Below are positions 32,636 to 41,346 of a stretch of DNA of 64,000 nucleotides, piece by piece (position 1 is the first letter of the stretch; the number at the start of each line of letters is the position of its first letter). The notes below the pieces were generated by a model, which did not search any database, was not told the origin of the DNA, and worked only from the letters and a program-made list of their open reading frames with translations. A program made the translations under genes and the position numbers. The stretch is from Bacillota bacterium (GTDB taxonomy: Bacteria; Bacillota; Clostridia; Christensenellales; Aristaeellaceae). The DNA is taken from NCBI GenBank assembly GCA_023436585.1, contig JAEZIN010000028.1, positions 62,001-126,000 of the forward strand, given 5' to 3'.

Positions 32636-33068
32636 GATTCAACAACTCCATAATCTCAGTATTCCCCGGGTTGGGAAGAATGTAATCGATGCCTGCGTCC
32701 CGGAACACCGGCAAATACACCGTGTCGGTAAGCCTGGCGGCAGTCTTGATGCCGTCATATTGCTTTTTGGCAGCCACGCACAAAATCAGGTTGTCCACAT
32801 CGCTTTTGGACAGCGCCAGCAAAAGCTGATAATGTCCTTCCCGGGGCAACTCTGGCGTATCTATTTCATCATAGCAATATTTTGACTTTTTGAGCCACTC
32901 CCTGGCAGAGAAAATATCTTCCTTCGGCCCGAAAAGCAGTGTTTCGGATTTCATGGGAGGGATGCTTTCCTCTGTCGGGCTGACCTGCTTTATGTCAAGG
33001 CCTGCTATGCCAATATATCCGAAGATCAGCGCGCCTGCAAAGAGCAGGATCACTACCCATGCCGGCAT
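32616..33068 (-). CDS. Membrane-anchored RCK_N-like protein with degenerate nucleotide site
   Basis: A 150-residue protein; ATG at 33068 behind GGAGGTG. Residues 4-23 form one hydrophobic helix. From about residue 43 the rest aligns by eye with an RCK_N/TrkA_N domain: HYQLLLALSKSDVDNLILCVAAKKQ matches ADMVIAATATDEINMLCCLSAKQL of the TrkA in this window, then ARLTDTVYLPVFRDAGIDYIL matches ARIRDPEYNESLLLFQKVLGIDMAI. At the place of the GxGxxG loop there is instead LLFGPKEDIF, so dinucleotide binding is doubtful. First gene of the ktrB-ktrA operon, overlapping ktrB by 20 bases; a tethered accessory or regulatory subunit is a reasonable inference. I know no named family for it. Confidence 0.7.
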   Translation of the reverse strand: MPAWVVILLFAGALIFGYIGIAGLDIKQVSPTEESIPPMKSETLLFGPKEDIFSAREWLKKSKYCYDEIDTPELPREGHYQLLLALSKSDVDNLILCVAAKKQYDGIKTAARLTDTVYLPVFRDAGIDYILPNPGNTEIMELLNHVHPHA

Positions 33069-33174
33069 GGTTTTCACCTCCGGCAACCAGTATAACGGGA
33101 CCGGTATAAATGCGGGATTTAAACTGAACGCATCCGTATAAAGATTATATAAAGATTCGCCTGAAAATCATTTT

Positions 33175-33198
33175 GTGAAAATGAAGATATATTTTCAC
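33175..33198. terminator. Weak hairpin between the isochorismatase and ktr operons
   Basis: GTGAAAAT (33175-33182) pairs with ATTTTCAC (33191-33198), 12 bases past the isochorismatase stop. The tail is not a clean T run, so it may be a weak terminator or an operator. Confidence 0.4.
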
Positions 33199-33209
33199 AT
33201 TTCTTTTGT

Positions 33210-33749
33210 TCAGTCGAAGGAGATTTCACCGGCCGGTAGAACCCTGGCAAACTGAGTAGCCCATATGCTGTTGTGATGGGCGATGATATCGCCGGCAGAT
33301 AGGATATCGGAATCCAGTGTGCTGTGGCCGCCGCCGGCCACAAGGTTGGTATAGCCAAGGGTCAGCGCCCTGCGCAAGGTGGTATCCACACAGAATTCCG
33401 TCTGCATCCCGGTAAAAACCAGGGTATCCACGTTCAGACTTTGCAAGGTTTCATGAAGGGGCGTATTCCAAAACGCGTCGGCGTGTGTTTTCTCAATCAT
33501 GATGTCGCCGCCTTGCGGCGCAATGGCGGGGTGAGGCAGCCAGTAGGGCGAATCCTTGGCCATCGGCGGGAAGTTCTCATACAAATGCTGGATGTAGATC
33601 ACCGGTGTGCCGGTTGCCCTGGCCTTTGCAATCAGGCTCCTGAGGGTTTCGAGGAATTCATCCTCACGGTATACGGCCTTCCCGTCGTAATGTTTGCGCA
33701 GGAAAACGCCGTGCTGCACATCGATAATTAACAGTGCGGTTTTAGCCAT
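33210..33749 (-). CDS. Isochorismatase-family cysteine hydrolase
   Basis: A 179-residue alpha/beta hydrolase of the isochorismatase/nicotinamidase superfamily. The triad is intact: Asp in LLIIDVQHG (about residue 9), Lys in MIEKTHADAF and Cys in TGMQTEFCVDTT. The family cleaves amides or ethers such as nicotinamide, carbamates or isochorismate; the exact substrate is not readable. ATG at 33749 with GGGGAG upstream. A good promoter lies at 33801-33828. Single-gene unit. Confidence 0.87.
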   Translation of the reverse strand: MAKTALLIIDVQHGVFLRKHYDGKAVYREDEFLETLRSLIAKARATGTPVIYIQHLYENFPPMAKDSPYWLPHPAIAPQGGDIMIEKTHADAFWNTPLHETLQSLNVDTLVFTGMQTEFCVDTTLRRALTLGYTNLVAGGGHSTLDSDILSAGDIIAHHNSIWATQFARVLPAGEISFD

Positions 33750-33800
33750 ATACTCCCCTCCAGGCTCTTTAGGCAGGGCATTGCGGGATGACAAGCAAAC

Positions 33801-33828
33801 AGTATAATCCTGTCAGCGAAAAAGTCAA
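33801..33828 (-). promoter_or_regulatory. Promoter of the isochorismatase-family gene
   Basis: On the minus strand TTGACT (33823-33828), a 16-base spacer and TATACT (33801-33806), about 50 bases before the start codon. Confidence 0.65.
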
Positions 33829-33952
33829 CAGGTATTGTTTGAAAAATACATATTTCGAGGGTGAAAGCGCGTAAACCGGAGGTTTGGTGCTGCCGCCTAT
33901 TTCATTTGTTCTGCTAATCATGGGAGGTGTGTGCGATTTTACACCGCATCCC

Positions 33953-33981
33953 TTGCGCCTGCCCCCTTGGTATGTCATAAT
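33953..33981 (+). promoter_or_regulatory. Putative promoter of the nuclease-helicase gene
   Basis: TTGCGC (33953-33958), a 17-base spacer and CATAAT (33976-33981), 30 bases before the start codon. Confidence 0.4.
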
Positions 33982-34011
33982 GGAAACAAACGTTTGCTTG
34001 CGGGGGGACGC

Positions 34012-36336
34012 ATGGTAGGGCAAAAACGCGTGCCGGTCAGGGAGCTGGTGGAATTCTCCATCCATGGGGAGGATATACTTCCCGCCGCCGGCAAGCAGGA
34101 TATGCAGGCGGGCATGAAGGGGCATAAGGCCCGGCAGGGAATGCTGGGGGAGGGATGGCAGGCGGAGGCGCCGCTGAGCCTTGCCATATCGGCGGAGGGG
34201 ATCGATTTTCTCATTTCCGGCCGGATGGACGCGTATTATGAAGCCGGCATTCCCGTCATCGAAGAATTGAAGCTGTCCTCGGGCCCTCAGCCGCCGGACA
34301 ATGCGTGGCCGGCCCACCGTGCCCAGGCCGTGGTATACGGCCACATGGTCTGCTTGGAAAAGGGCAAGCAGGCCGTGCGCATCCGCGTTGTGTATGTGAC
34401 CGAGCTTGGGGCGCAAAGGGCGGCCTTTGAGGAGGAGCTTGATGCCGCTGCGCTGGCCATGGAGTTTACGGCGCTGCTGGACGCCTACGCCAAATGGGAG
34501 GCCATACAGCGAAAGCACAGGGCAACAAGGGACGAAAGCCTTCACGCGCTGCCCTTTCCTTTTGATACGTACCGGCCAGGGCAGCGGGAGATGGCGGTGC
34601 AGGTTTTTACAGCCATCAAGCAAAAGCGGCGTCTGTTTGCCAGCATGCCCACCGGCACAGGTAAATCCGCCGCGGTGCTCTACCCGGCGTTAAAGGCGCT
34701 GGGTCAAGGGCTGACGGGGCAGCTTTTTTACCTCACCGCTCGCACCACCGCGCGCCAGGCGGCCTTGCAGGCCCTGGACCTGATGCGCAAAAAGGGCATG
34801 CATGTGCGCAGCCTGACCTTAAACGCCAAGGAAAAGCAGTGTCCGGGGTTCACCCGCTGCCATCCAGACTTTTGCCAGCGGGCCAAAGGGCACTTTCTGC
34901 GGCTTCCTGACGCGCTTGCGGAGATTATGGAAGTGACCGACTGGAACGGACAGGCTGTCCTGGATATGGCAAACAAGCACCAATTGTGCCCCTTTGAGTT
35001 TGCGCTGTCGCTGACAGAAATCGCAGATGTGGTGATCTGCGACTATAACTACGCCTTTGATCCGGCGGCCAGAATCAAGCGTATCTTTGAATGGCGGACG
35101 GATTTGACATTGCTTGCGGATGAAAGCCACAACCTGTCCTCCCGTGTACGGGAGATGCTCTCCGGCCTTGCGGATGGGCCGCAATTGAAGGCATACCGCA
35201 CGCTGCTGGCCAAATCAATAGGGCGCCGGGGGCCGCTGTACAAGGCGCTGACTGAGGCGATCAGGCAGCTTCAATCCATCCCCTTTGAGGGGGATGCGGA
35301 GGAAATGGAGATTGATGCCCTGCCGGAAGGGCTTGTCCCGGCCATGCAAACTTTATTGGAGCAGGTGATGGAAGCCTTCTCAGCCCCACCGCCTGGGGAG
35401 GCAGGGCAGGGCCTGGGGGACATGTATCAGATGGCCATCGGCTTTTACGCCGCCCAGGATCGGGGACTATCAAACTACGCGTTGCTGTGCCGGCGCAAGG
35501 GAAAAGACCGGGCTGTGCGGCTTTTGTGCCTTTCCGTGGCGGAGCATCTGATGGAGGTTACCAAGCGGCTGTCGGGCGTCGTTTACTTTTCCGCCACGCT
35601 CTCGCCCCTATCCGCCATGCAAAAGCTATTGGGCGGCGGGGAAGAGGACGCCTGCTTCGCCCTGCCCTCGCCCTTCCCGCCGGAAAATTTGCTTGTCATC
35701 CGCCACCGGGCGGACACCCGATACGCCATCCGGCGGGAGACGGCCGCCCATGTGGCGGCGGCCATACTGCGCGCCTATTCCTTAAGGCCCGGCAAGTACA
35801 TCGCCTTTTTCCCCAGCTACGCCTATTTAAAGCTGGTGGGGGCGGAGCTTCTTACCGCCCAGCCCGCACTGCCCCTGCTTATACAGGAAAACGGAATGGA
35901 GGAGGCCGCCAGGGAATCCTTCCTGAATAGGTTTACATTGGACGGCCAGCCCTTGTTGGGCCTTTGCGTGCTGGGGGGCGTGTTTGCCGAGGGCATCGAC
36001 CTGCCGGGCGAGCGGCTGCTGGGCGTGATGGTGGTGGGCGTGGGCCTGCCCATGGTCTGCCCGGAGCAGGAGGCGCTGCGCCGCCATTACGAAAAAACCC
36101 TGGGCGACGGCTTCGCCTATGCGTACCGCTACCCAGGCATGCACAAGGTGCTGCAAGCCGCCGGCCGGGTCATCCGCTCCGAAACCGACCGGGGCGTGGT
36201 GCTATTGATTGATCAAAGGTATTACCAGCAGGATTATCTTTCGCTGTGCCCACCCCATTGGCACTTTGAGGGGGATACGCCGGAAACGTTCTGGCTCAGG
36301 GGCTCTGCCCCTGAGAACCCCGCCAAAGAGATATAA
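34012..36336 (+). CDS. PD-(D/E)XK nuclease fused to an XPD/DinG-like Fe-S helicase
   Basis: 774 residues. N-terminal ~170: a RecB/Cas4-like nuclease with H38, D73 in SGRMDAYY, E85-L-K87 and Q105xxxY109, the full PD-(D/E)XK set. The rest is a superfamily-2 5'-3' helicase of the XPD/DinG group: Walker A MPTGTGKS, four cysteines for a 4Fe-4S cluster (QCPGFTRC, DFC and LCPF), DESH box in LTLLADESHN, and C-terminal motifs V/VI (FAEGIDLPGERL; QAAGRVIRSETDRG). It probably processes DNA ends or displaced strands in repair. GGGGGG precedes the ATG at 34012. Its last codons lie in a pair of hairpins. Confidence 0.85.
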   Translation: MVGQKRVPVRELVEFSIHGEDILPAAGKQDMQAGMKGHKARQGMLGEGWQAEAPLSLAISAEGIDFLISGRMDAYYEAGIPVIEELKLSSGPQPPDNAWPAHRAQAVVYGHMVCLEKGKQAVRIRVVYVTELGAQRAAFEEELDAAALAMEFTALLDAYAKWEAIQRKHRATRDESLHALPFPFDTYRPGQREMAVQVFTAIKQKRRLFASMPTGTGKSAAVLYPALKALGQGLTGQLFYLTARTTARQAALQALDLMRKKGMHVRSLTLNAKEKQCPGFTRCHPDFCQRAKGHFLRLPDALAEIMEVTDWNGQAVLDMANKHQLCPFEFALSLTEIADVVICDYNYAFDPAARIKRIFEWRTDLTLLADESHNLSSRVREMLSGLADGPQLKAYRTLLAKSIGRRGPLYKALTEAIRQLQSIPFEGDAEEMEIDALPEGLVPAMQTLLEQVMEAFSAPPPGEAGQGLGDMYQMAIGFYAAQDRGLSNYALLCRRKGKDRAVRLLCLSVAEHLMEVTKRLSGVVYFSATLSPLSAMQKLLGGGEEDACFALPSPFPPENLLVIRHRADTRYAIRRETAAHVAAAILRAYSLRPGKYIAFFPSYAYLKLVGAELLTAQPALPLLIQENGMEEAARESFLNRFTLDGQPLLGLCVLGGVFAEGIDLPGERLLGVMVVGVGLPMVCPEQEALRRHYEKTLGDGFAYAYRYPGMHKVLQAAGRVIRSETDRGVVLLIDQRYYQQDYLSLCPPHWHFEGDTPETFWLRGSAPENPAKEI

Positions 36337-36345
36337 TCTCTTTGG
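36295..36345. repeat. Two hairpins spanning the helicase stop codon
   Basis: CTCAGGGGC-TCT-GCCCCTGAG (36295-36315) and CCAAAGAGAT-ATA-ATCTCTTTGG (36323-36345). The second contains the TAA stop (36334-36336). It resembles the paired hairpins at the end of the SDR gene and could serve as a terminator, although no long T run follows. Confidence 0.65.
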
Positions 36346-36548
36346 AATCTCAATTTATATCAATAAAGCAATAGGCTGGACCTGGATATGCCATCACTGA
36401 GCACTGAGATATAGGGACCAACTCTCTTCCATTTAAGAATGATAGAATTGACCCAAATTAGAGATGCAGCATTACGCGGCGCAGGTGGATTGGTGGGCTT
36501 CGCCTAATATACTATCATCAGGAAATACGGCCAAATGGAGGAATCCCC

Positions 36549-37727
36549 ATGAAAAGAATGAAGCTGGCGGCGGCGGTCTGCCTTTTCCTCTGCCTTCTTT
36601 TGGGTGCCATGGGCTCGCTGGCTGAATCGGACTTTGACAGGCTGTATCATATGCTGATCCAGTCTGGTATGACGGACGCCGTCCTTCCAACCCTTGCGCA
36701 AATGGCGGAGGGCGGTTATGTGCCGGCCCAGAACCTGCTGGGAGAATTTTATGCAAGCGGCTCCGGTGTAAAAAATGAGGGGGCGGCATTCAAGTGGTAC
36801 TCCCTGGCGGCGGAGCAGGGCAGCGCCGAAGGGCAGTATCAAGTCGCGCTCCTGTACCAGGGTGGGCGGGGTGTAAAGCAGGACGATGCACAAGCCTGCA
36901 AGTGGTTTGTGCTGGCAGCGGAACAGGGGCACATAGGGGCGCAGAAATTTGCCGCCTACTGCAACCAAGCGGGGGTAGGTACTGCGCAAAGCTATGAAAA
37001 GGCGCTGGAGTGGTTCAAGCTCGCCGCCGCGCAGAAAAGCGCATACGCCCAAAACGCGCTTGGTTCCTGCTACTTTTATGGGATGGGCGTCACGGTGGAT
37101 TACGGGGAAGCGTTCAAATGGTACTTTCTGGCGGCAAAGCAAGGCTACATCAGCGCTCAGTCCAATCTGGGCTATTGCTATTATTACGGTTATGGCGTGA
37201 AGAAAAACGAATCGGAAGCATTGAAGTGGTATACGGTGGCGGCGGAGCAGGGTTTTGCCGATGCGATGATCTGGGTCGGGTACATTTATCAGGTGGGCGC
37301 CGGCGTGGAGATTGATTATGCAAAGGCCGTGGAGTGGTACACAAAGGCCGCTGAGCAGGGCGCCCCGCAGGGATATTACAATATAGGTTTTTGCTACAAG
37401 GAAGGCCAGGGATTTGAAAAGAACGCGTACATGGCCTTTGAATGGTTTGAACGCTCCGCCCAGGGCGGATTTTCCCGCGGGCAGTATGAGCTGGGGCTGT
37501 GCTATTTGAACGGCCAGGGGGTTTTGATGGATGCCGCGAAGGCCGCTGAACTGTTTCAAAAGGCCGCGGAACAGGGCGATGCCGATGCGCAGTATGAGCT
37601 TGGCATGTGCTATTATCTTGGAAACGGCGTGGAAAAGGACATGGCCATTGCCTCCGATTGGCTGGAAAGCGCCGCGGCCCAGGGACATGAGAAAGCAATA
37701 AAGATGCTGGAGGATTTGGCGGATTGA
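36549..37727 (+). CDS. Secreted Sel1-like repeat protein
   Basis: 392 residues: signal peptide (residues 1-25, ending ...MGSLAES) followed by about nine 36-residue Sel1-like repeats covering nearly the whole chain. Each has the pattern AxxxLGxxYxxGxGVxxDxxxAxxWYxxAAEQG. These solenoids bind partner proteins; in bacteria they often act at the envelope. No catalytic domain is present. It is a single gene, convergent with the 2H phosphoesterase. Confidence 0.87.
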   Translation: MKRMKLAAAVCLFLCLLLGAMGSLAESDFDRLYHMLIQSGMTDAVLPTLAQMAEGGYVPAQNLLGEFYASGSGVKNEGAAFKWYSLAAEQGSAEGQYQVALLYQGGRGVKQDDAQACKWFVLAAEQGHIGAQKFAAYCNQAGVGTAQSYEKALEWFKLAAAQKSAYAQNALGSCYFYGMGVTVDYGEAFKWYFLAAKQGYISAQSNLGYCYYYGYGVKKNESEALKWYTVAAEQGFADAMIWVGYIYQVGAGVEIDYAKAVEWYTKAAEQGAPQGYYNIGFCYKEGQGFEKNAYMAFEWFERSAQGGFSRGQYELGLCYLNGQGVLMDAAKAAELFQKAAEQGDADAQYELGMCYYLGNGVEKDMAIASDWLESAAAQGHEKAIKMLEDLAD

Positions 37728-37776
37728 CGCAGGCGGCCGGCTTCCACAATGCACTTGCGCCATAAGGGCCGTGGTA

Positions 37777-38289
37777 TCAGGGGTTTTGCAGTGTGCACCG
37801 GCAGATGAATCTGGAGGGCCAGAATTCGTACAGGCCCACGCTTTCCACGAATGCGTGAAAGCCCTCAAACCGCTCCGCCACCACGGGCAGGGCCTTTAAA
37901 ATCACATCCCTGTCATCCATCATCAGGGTGGTGTGGGCCGTCCACTCGTGATCCCGTATCCTGTCCTGTTCAAAGGGCTGCTGCAGATCGAGCAGTTCTC
38001 GGTTCACATCCGGGCCGAAGAACAATACATCCAGGCCAAACAGGCCGATATGGCTGTAGGTAAGGGGGAAGCGCGGGAACTGCTTGCAGACTTCTTCCAC
38101 CCGCTGCTGAATTTCGGCTTCCTTTTCCAAATCAAAAGCGCCCAGGGTGATATGGTAAGGCACCTTGGGCGGCTTTTTCTCCTCGATGCCCAGGGAATGC
38201 AAATAAAGGCTGATATCCCGCATCCTGTCGCACGTTTCCTTGTCCAGTTGGGCCATGACATATAAAAGCCTATCCTGCAATTGCATCAC
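37777..38289 (-). CDS. 2H phosphoesterase / 2'-5' RNA ligase-like protein
   Basis: A 170-residue protein of the 2H superfamily. Both H-x-T/S catalytic motifs are present: YHITLGAF (about residues 45-52) and AHTTLMMDD (about 118-126). The family opens cyclic phosphates or 2'-5' bonds on RNA and nucleotides (LigT, ThpR, YjcG). The cellular substrate is unknown. It stands alone between a Sel1 protein and a divergent secreted protein. Confidence 0.82.
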   Translation of the reverse strand: MMQLQDRLLYVMAQLDKETCDRMRDISLYLHSLGIEEKKPPKVPYHITLGAFDLEKEAEIQQRVEEVCKQFPRFPLTYSHIGLFGLDVLFFGPDVNRELLDLQQPFEQDRIRDHEWTAHTTLMMDDRDVILKALPVVAERFEGFHAFVESVGLYEFWPSRFICRCTLQNP

Positions 38290-38525
38290 CTTATTTTCCG
38301 CAAGGCCGCCTTTACGCAGACTTGCCGTATATTCGTCCTATTTTGTTTTGGCGGTTTGCTTCCATTTTCCTTCCTGAGATTCACGGGAAGGTTCGCGGTT
38401 GGACAGGAAGCATTCCTGTATAGTATAATGGATGGCATCACCGGTATGTTATCACCCGCCTGATGGTTTATTTTATTGCGGCGATTATTGATGAAAAAGT
38501 GCGCCGTCCTGTAGGAGGGGACCCG

Positions 38526-40925
38526 ATGAGGAGCCGGACCGCTTTATTTGCTATTGCATTGATCATTGGCATGCTTTCGTTTGCTTTCGTATGGGGCGCG
38601 CTGGCCGAGGCAATGCCGCAGGATTTGAGCCTTGCCGAGGTTTTCACAACGGGCGGCCCCTATTATTATACAGGCGCCGAAACAGCGCCTGCGGTAACAC
38701 TGCGCTTGGGCGAAGATATTCTAGATCCCATGGGGTATACGGTATTCTATTCATCCAATGTCGAGCCGGGCTGGGCGAAGGTTGTTATCACCGGCAGCGG
38801 CCTGGAGGTTTTGAACGCGGGAGGACAGCCTGTGCAGTATTTCGGCAGGGCGGAAGCGCAGTTTGAAATCCGCAAGGCCCCGCTCACCGTGCGCTTCCCG
38901 CCCTCCGCGCCTGAATATGTGTACAACGGCAGCGTGCAGGTAATTGATTGCACTGTAACCGGCGAAATATTGCCCGGCCATGCCGGGGCATATGTCGCCT
39001 ATTCCGGCGCGAATGTCCGGCCCGTGAGGTCCGGCAGCTACCGGGCAACCGCCGGCATCGCCAATACAAACAGGTATGAGCTTTCGGGGGACATCACCTT
39101 TGACTTTTCCATTGCCCAAAGGCCCGTTACCGTTGCGCTTGCAGGCGGCTCCGATGTGGAGTTCGTGTACGACGGCGCGGAGAAGCCCATCGAATGGACT
39201 GTTTCCGGGGAGCTTGCGCCCGGTGACGCCGGCGTGCAGATAGCTTATGACGGGCTGCCCGAACCGCCCAAATACGCGGGCCACTATACGGCGGGCGTGT
39301 TTTTGAACAATTCCGATTACCGCTTGACGGGCGAGGCTTCCGCGGCGGTTCATATCAAGCCCAGGCCGCTGCGTGTAGTGTTTTCGGACAAAAGAGAATT
39401 CATATGGAGCGGGCGGGTGCAGCGGCCTTCCTATAAGATCACCGGGCAGGTACAGGGCGAAAACCCTGTGGCCGAGGTCCTCATCACAGGCGCGAACGCG
39501 GAGCCCATAAACGCCGGTCGATATTACATGACTGTAAGGCTATCGGACGCGGCGGTGAACGCGAACTACACCATCGAAGGGGAAGACACCGTACGCTTTG
39601 ATATCCTGCCTTCGCCCCCAGGCGGGGAAAAGCCGGTGGGGGCTTTGGAAGCGATCCCCGAGGAGACGGAGGCCCCCAAAGAAGAGAAGGATACGAAGGA
39701 CCCCGGCCTATCCAGCGTTGTGGTAACCGCCCTGGACGGTGAAGTACCGGGCTTGAAAATTACCGCCAAGGACAATGTGCTGCTGGACAGGATTGTGGTC
39801 TTAAATGGCGGCGAGCCTGTGTATACCAAAAAGCTCAAAGGAAAAAACGCCACGGAATACACCATTGTGTATACCTTTGTAAAGCCTGGCAGCTATAGCG
39901 CCGTGGCGTATGACGCCGCGGGGAACAAGGCCCAGGAGACGGCTGTGGTTGAGATTGCCGATTCCGACGGCGACGGCCTTGCCGACGTATGGGAAGTATG
40001 GCAGGGCACCGATCCCAACAAATTGGACAGCGACGGTGACGGCATCGGCGACTTCATGGCCTATGAGCTGGGTGCCGCCAGCAATGGCCGTCTGCCTGCC
40101 GCTGCCGCGATGCTTGTGCCGGTTTTCAGCCCGGCGGCGGAGGAAGCCCATATCTCTGATGCCTTCTTTGAAAGCGGTCTGGTGACGGATGTACGGCCCG
40201 CCAGGGAGGAGGACGCAAAAAGCGCCCCGCAGCTGAACGGTTCTTGCGTGATTCTGCAATGGGACGCAGATACTGGCGCGGGCTGGGCGCTGAATGGGAG
40301 CCGCTTGATGCGTTTTTCGTCCCATGGGGAATCCTTTGCCTGCGACCGTGTTTTTGCGCTGCAGGGTGCCTTCGGGGTTTTGAAGCTTGTGGTATTGCCT
40401 GGCGGCGGCGTGATGCTTATAGGCCACTGGAACGAAACGGCGGGGCGGCTGGAGGGCCTGCTGACCATACTGGATGCGCGGGCGGGCAGAACGGCCGTGA
40501 TATCCGGCTCGGAAAACGCTTCCGCTTTTGCCGTATCCGGCGATGGAACGCGCGTGGCGTACTGTGCGGGGGCGAAGGTGCATGTGCTGGACCTGCCGGG
40601 CGGTTCGGAGGCGGTCGCCGGTTATGACGCGAAAGCGCTGACTTTTATGGGGGACGGAAGCCTGGCCTTGGGAATAGAGGGGGATCAGGCGGTGTTCCTT
40701 TCAAAGGACGGAAAGGCCGTACCCGAAGAAAGGGAAGGCCTCGTGGATACGGTCCAGCGGTTGAACACCGCAAGAAGGGTAAGCGTGCAGTCGCAGGATG
40801 GCGCGGCTGTGATGGAATTAAGCGGCACGCTCACATTTGCGGGGGACGGGAAAAGCATCGTGTACAAGAGGAGCGGCGGCAACCCGGTCCTTGTGATGAC
40901 GGCGGGGGACATGGAGTCAGAGTGA
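38526..40925 (+). CDS. Secreted multi-domain protein with MBG-type repeats and calcium-binding DSDGDG motifs
   Basis: 799 residues after choosing ATG 38526 behind TAGGAGGGG. A signal peptide covers residues 1-29. Residues ~30-115 form an introductory beta domain. Residues ~118-360 hold three MBG-like repeats of ~80 residues (RKAPLTVRFPPSAPEYVYNG; RPVTVALAGGSDVEFVYDGA; RPLRVVFSDKREFIWSG). An Ig-like domain follows a Glu/Lys linker, then the calcium-loop pair DSDGDGLADVWE and DSDGDGIGDF (about 478-508). The C-terminal ~270 residues look like beta-propeller strands. No LPXTG motif is seen. It is probably an adhesion or surface-sensing protein. Confidence 0.75.
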   Translation: MRSRTALFAIALIIGMLSFAFVWGALAEAMPQDLSLAEVFTTGGPYYYTGAETAPAVTLRLGEDILDPMGYTVFYSSNVEPGWAKVVITGSGLEVLNAGGQPVQYFGRAEAQFEIRKAPLTVRFPPSAPEYVYNGSVQVIDCTVTGEILPGHAGAYVAYSGANVRPVRSGSYRATAGIANTNRYELSGDITFDFSIAQRPVTVALAGGSDVEFVYDGAEKPIEWTVSGELAPGDAGVQIAYDGLPEPPKYAGHYTAGVFLNNSDYRLTGEASAAVHIKPRPLRVVFSDKREFIWSGRVQRPSYKITGQVQGENPVAEVLITGANAEPINAGRYYMTVRLSDAAVNANYTIEGEDTVRFDILPSPPGGEKPVGALEAIPEETEAPKEEKDTKDPGLSSVVVTALDGEVPGLKITAKDNVLLDRIVVLNGGEPVYTKKLKGKNATEYTIVYTFVKPGSYSAVAYDAAGNKAQETAVVEIADSDGDGLADVWEVWQGTDPNKLDSDGDGIGDFMAYELGAASNGRLPAAAAMLVPVFSPAAEEAHISDAFFESGLVTDVRPAREEDAKSAPQLNGSCVILQWDADTGAGWALNGSRLMRFSSHGESFACDRVFALQGAFGVLKLVVLPGGGVMLIGHWNETAGRLEGLLTILDARAGRTAVISGSENASAFAVSGDGTRVAYCAGAKVHVLDLPGGSEAVAGYDAKALTFMGDGSLALGIEGDQAVFLSKDGKAVPEEREGLVDTVQRLNTARRVSVQSQDGAAVMELSGTLTFAGDGKSIVYKRSGGNPVLVMTAGDMESE

Positions 40926-40942
40926 GCCATGATAATATGAAG

Positions 40943-40965
40943 GCCCGGCGTAATGCCGGGCTTTA
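40943..40965 (+). terminator. Terminator of the MBG-repeat gene
   Basis: GCCCGGC-GTAAT-GCCGGGC followed by TTTATT, 18 bases past the stop codon. It marks the left edge of the AT-rich segment. Confidence 0.8.
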
Positions 40966-41046
40966 TTGATTGTTCTCGATAATTGAGAATCGACAGGCTT
41001 TCAAGGCCTATACAGGGGGGATATCATACAGAACACATTTTATTTC

Positions 41047-41346
41047 TTAATCGGCCAGCGTTCGATATTTCTCGATCGCTTCTCTATACAATTGTGTGCT
41101 TTCATCTTTAAATCTGCTTTTGTTTCTCATTAATTCTTGAAATTTTTTGTATATGGTTTCGTAGATAATAGAATGAGCTGGATTAATCAGTTCATCTGCA
41201 TTGTATTCATCCATTAAAAAGTCATCTTCTATTGCTCGTTCCAAAAGGTAATATAGATCATCTTTTGAAATTAAGTCTATCATAGTATAAATTCCGTCTT
41301 TTCTTAAAAAGAATCCCTTATTATCTTTAATCTCTAAGTATTTCAT
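41047..41346 (-). CDS. Small 99-residue partner of the PHP/ABC ATPase
   Basis: A 99-residue acidic, helical protein with no recognisable domain (begins MKYLEIKDNKGFFLRKDG; contains DLYYLLERAIEDDFLMDEYNA). ATG at 41346 with AAAGGAGA upstream; this start overlaps the 3' end of the large gene by 20 bases, so the two are translationally coupled. Like its partner it is AT-rich compared with the flanks. A regulatory, immunity or assembly subunit of the PHP/ABC protein is the natural guess. Confidence 0.72.
   Translation of the reverse strand: MKYLEIKDNKGFFLRKDGIYTMIDLISKDDLYYLLERAIEDDFLMDEYNADELINPAHSIIYETIYKKFQELMRNKSRFKDESTQLYREAIEKYRTLAD

Noticed and set aside
33069..33209. c-di-AMP (ydaO-type) riboswitch before the ktr operon
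   Set aside because: The leader is too short and AT-rich, and lacks the conserved G-rich junctions.
33769..34623. 284-codon minus-strand frame opposite the nuclease-helicase start
   Set aside because: Antisense to a gene with clear catalytic motifs; no recognisable protein.
40966..41046. Integration (att) site at the edge of the AT-rich PHP/ABC locus
   Set aside because: No direct repeat matching a site at the other edge (43.4-43.7 kb), and no tRNA or integrase was seen.
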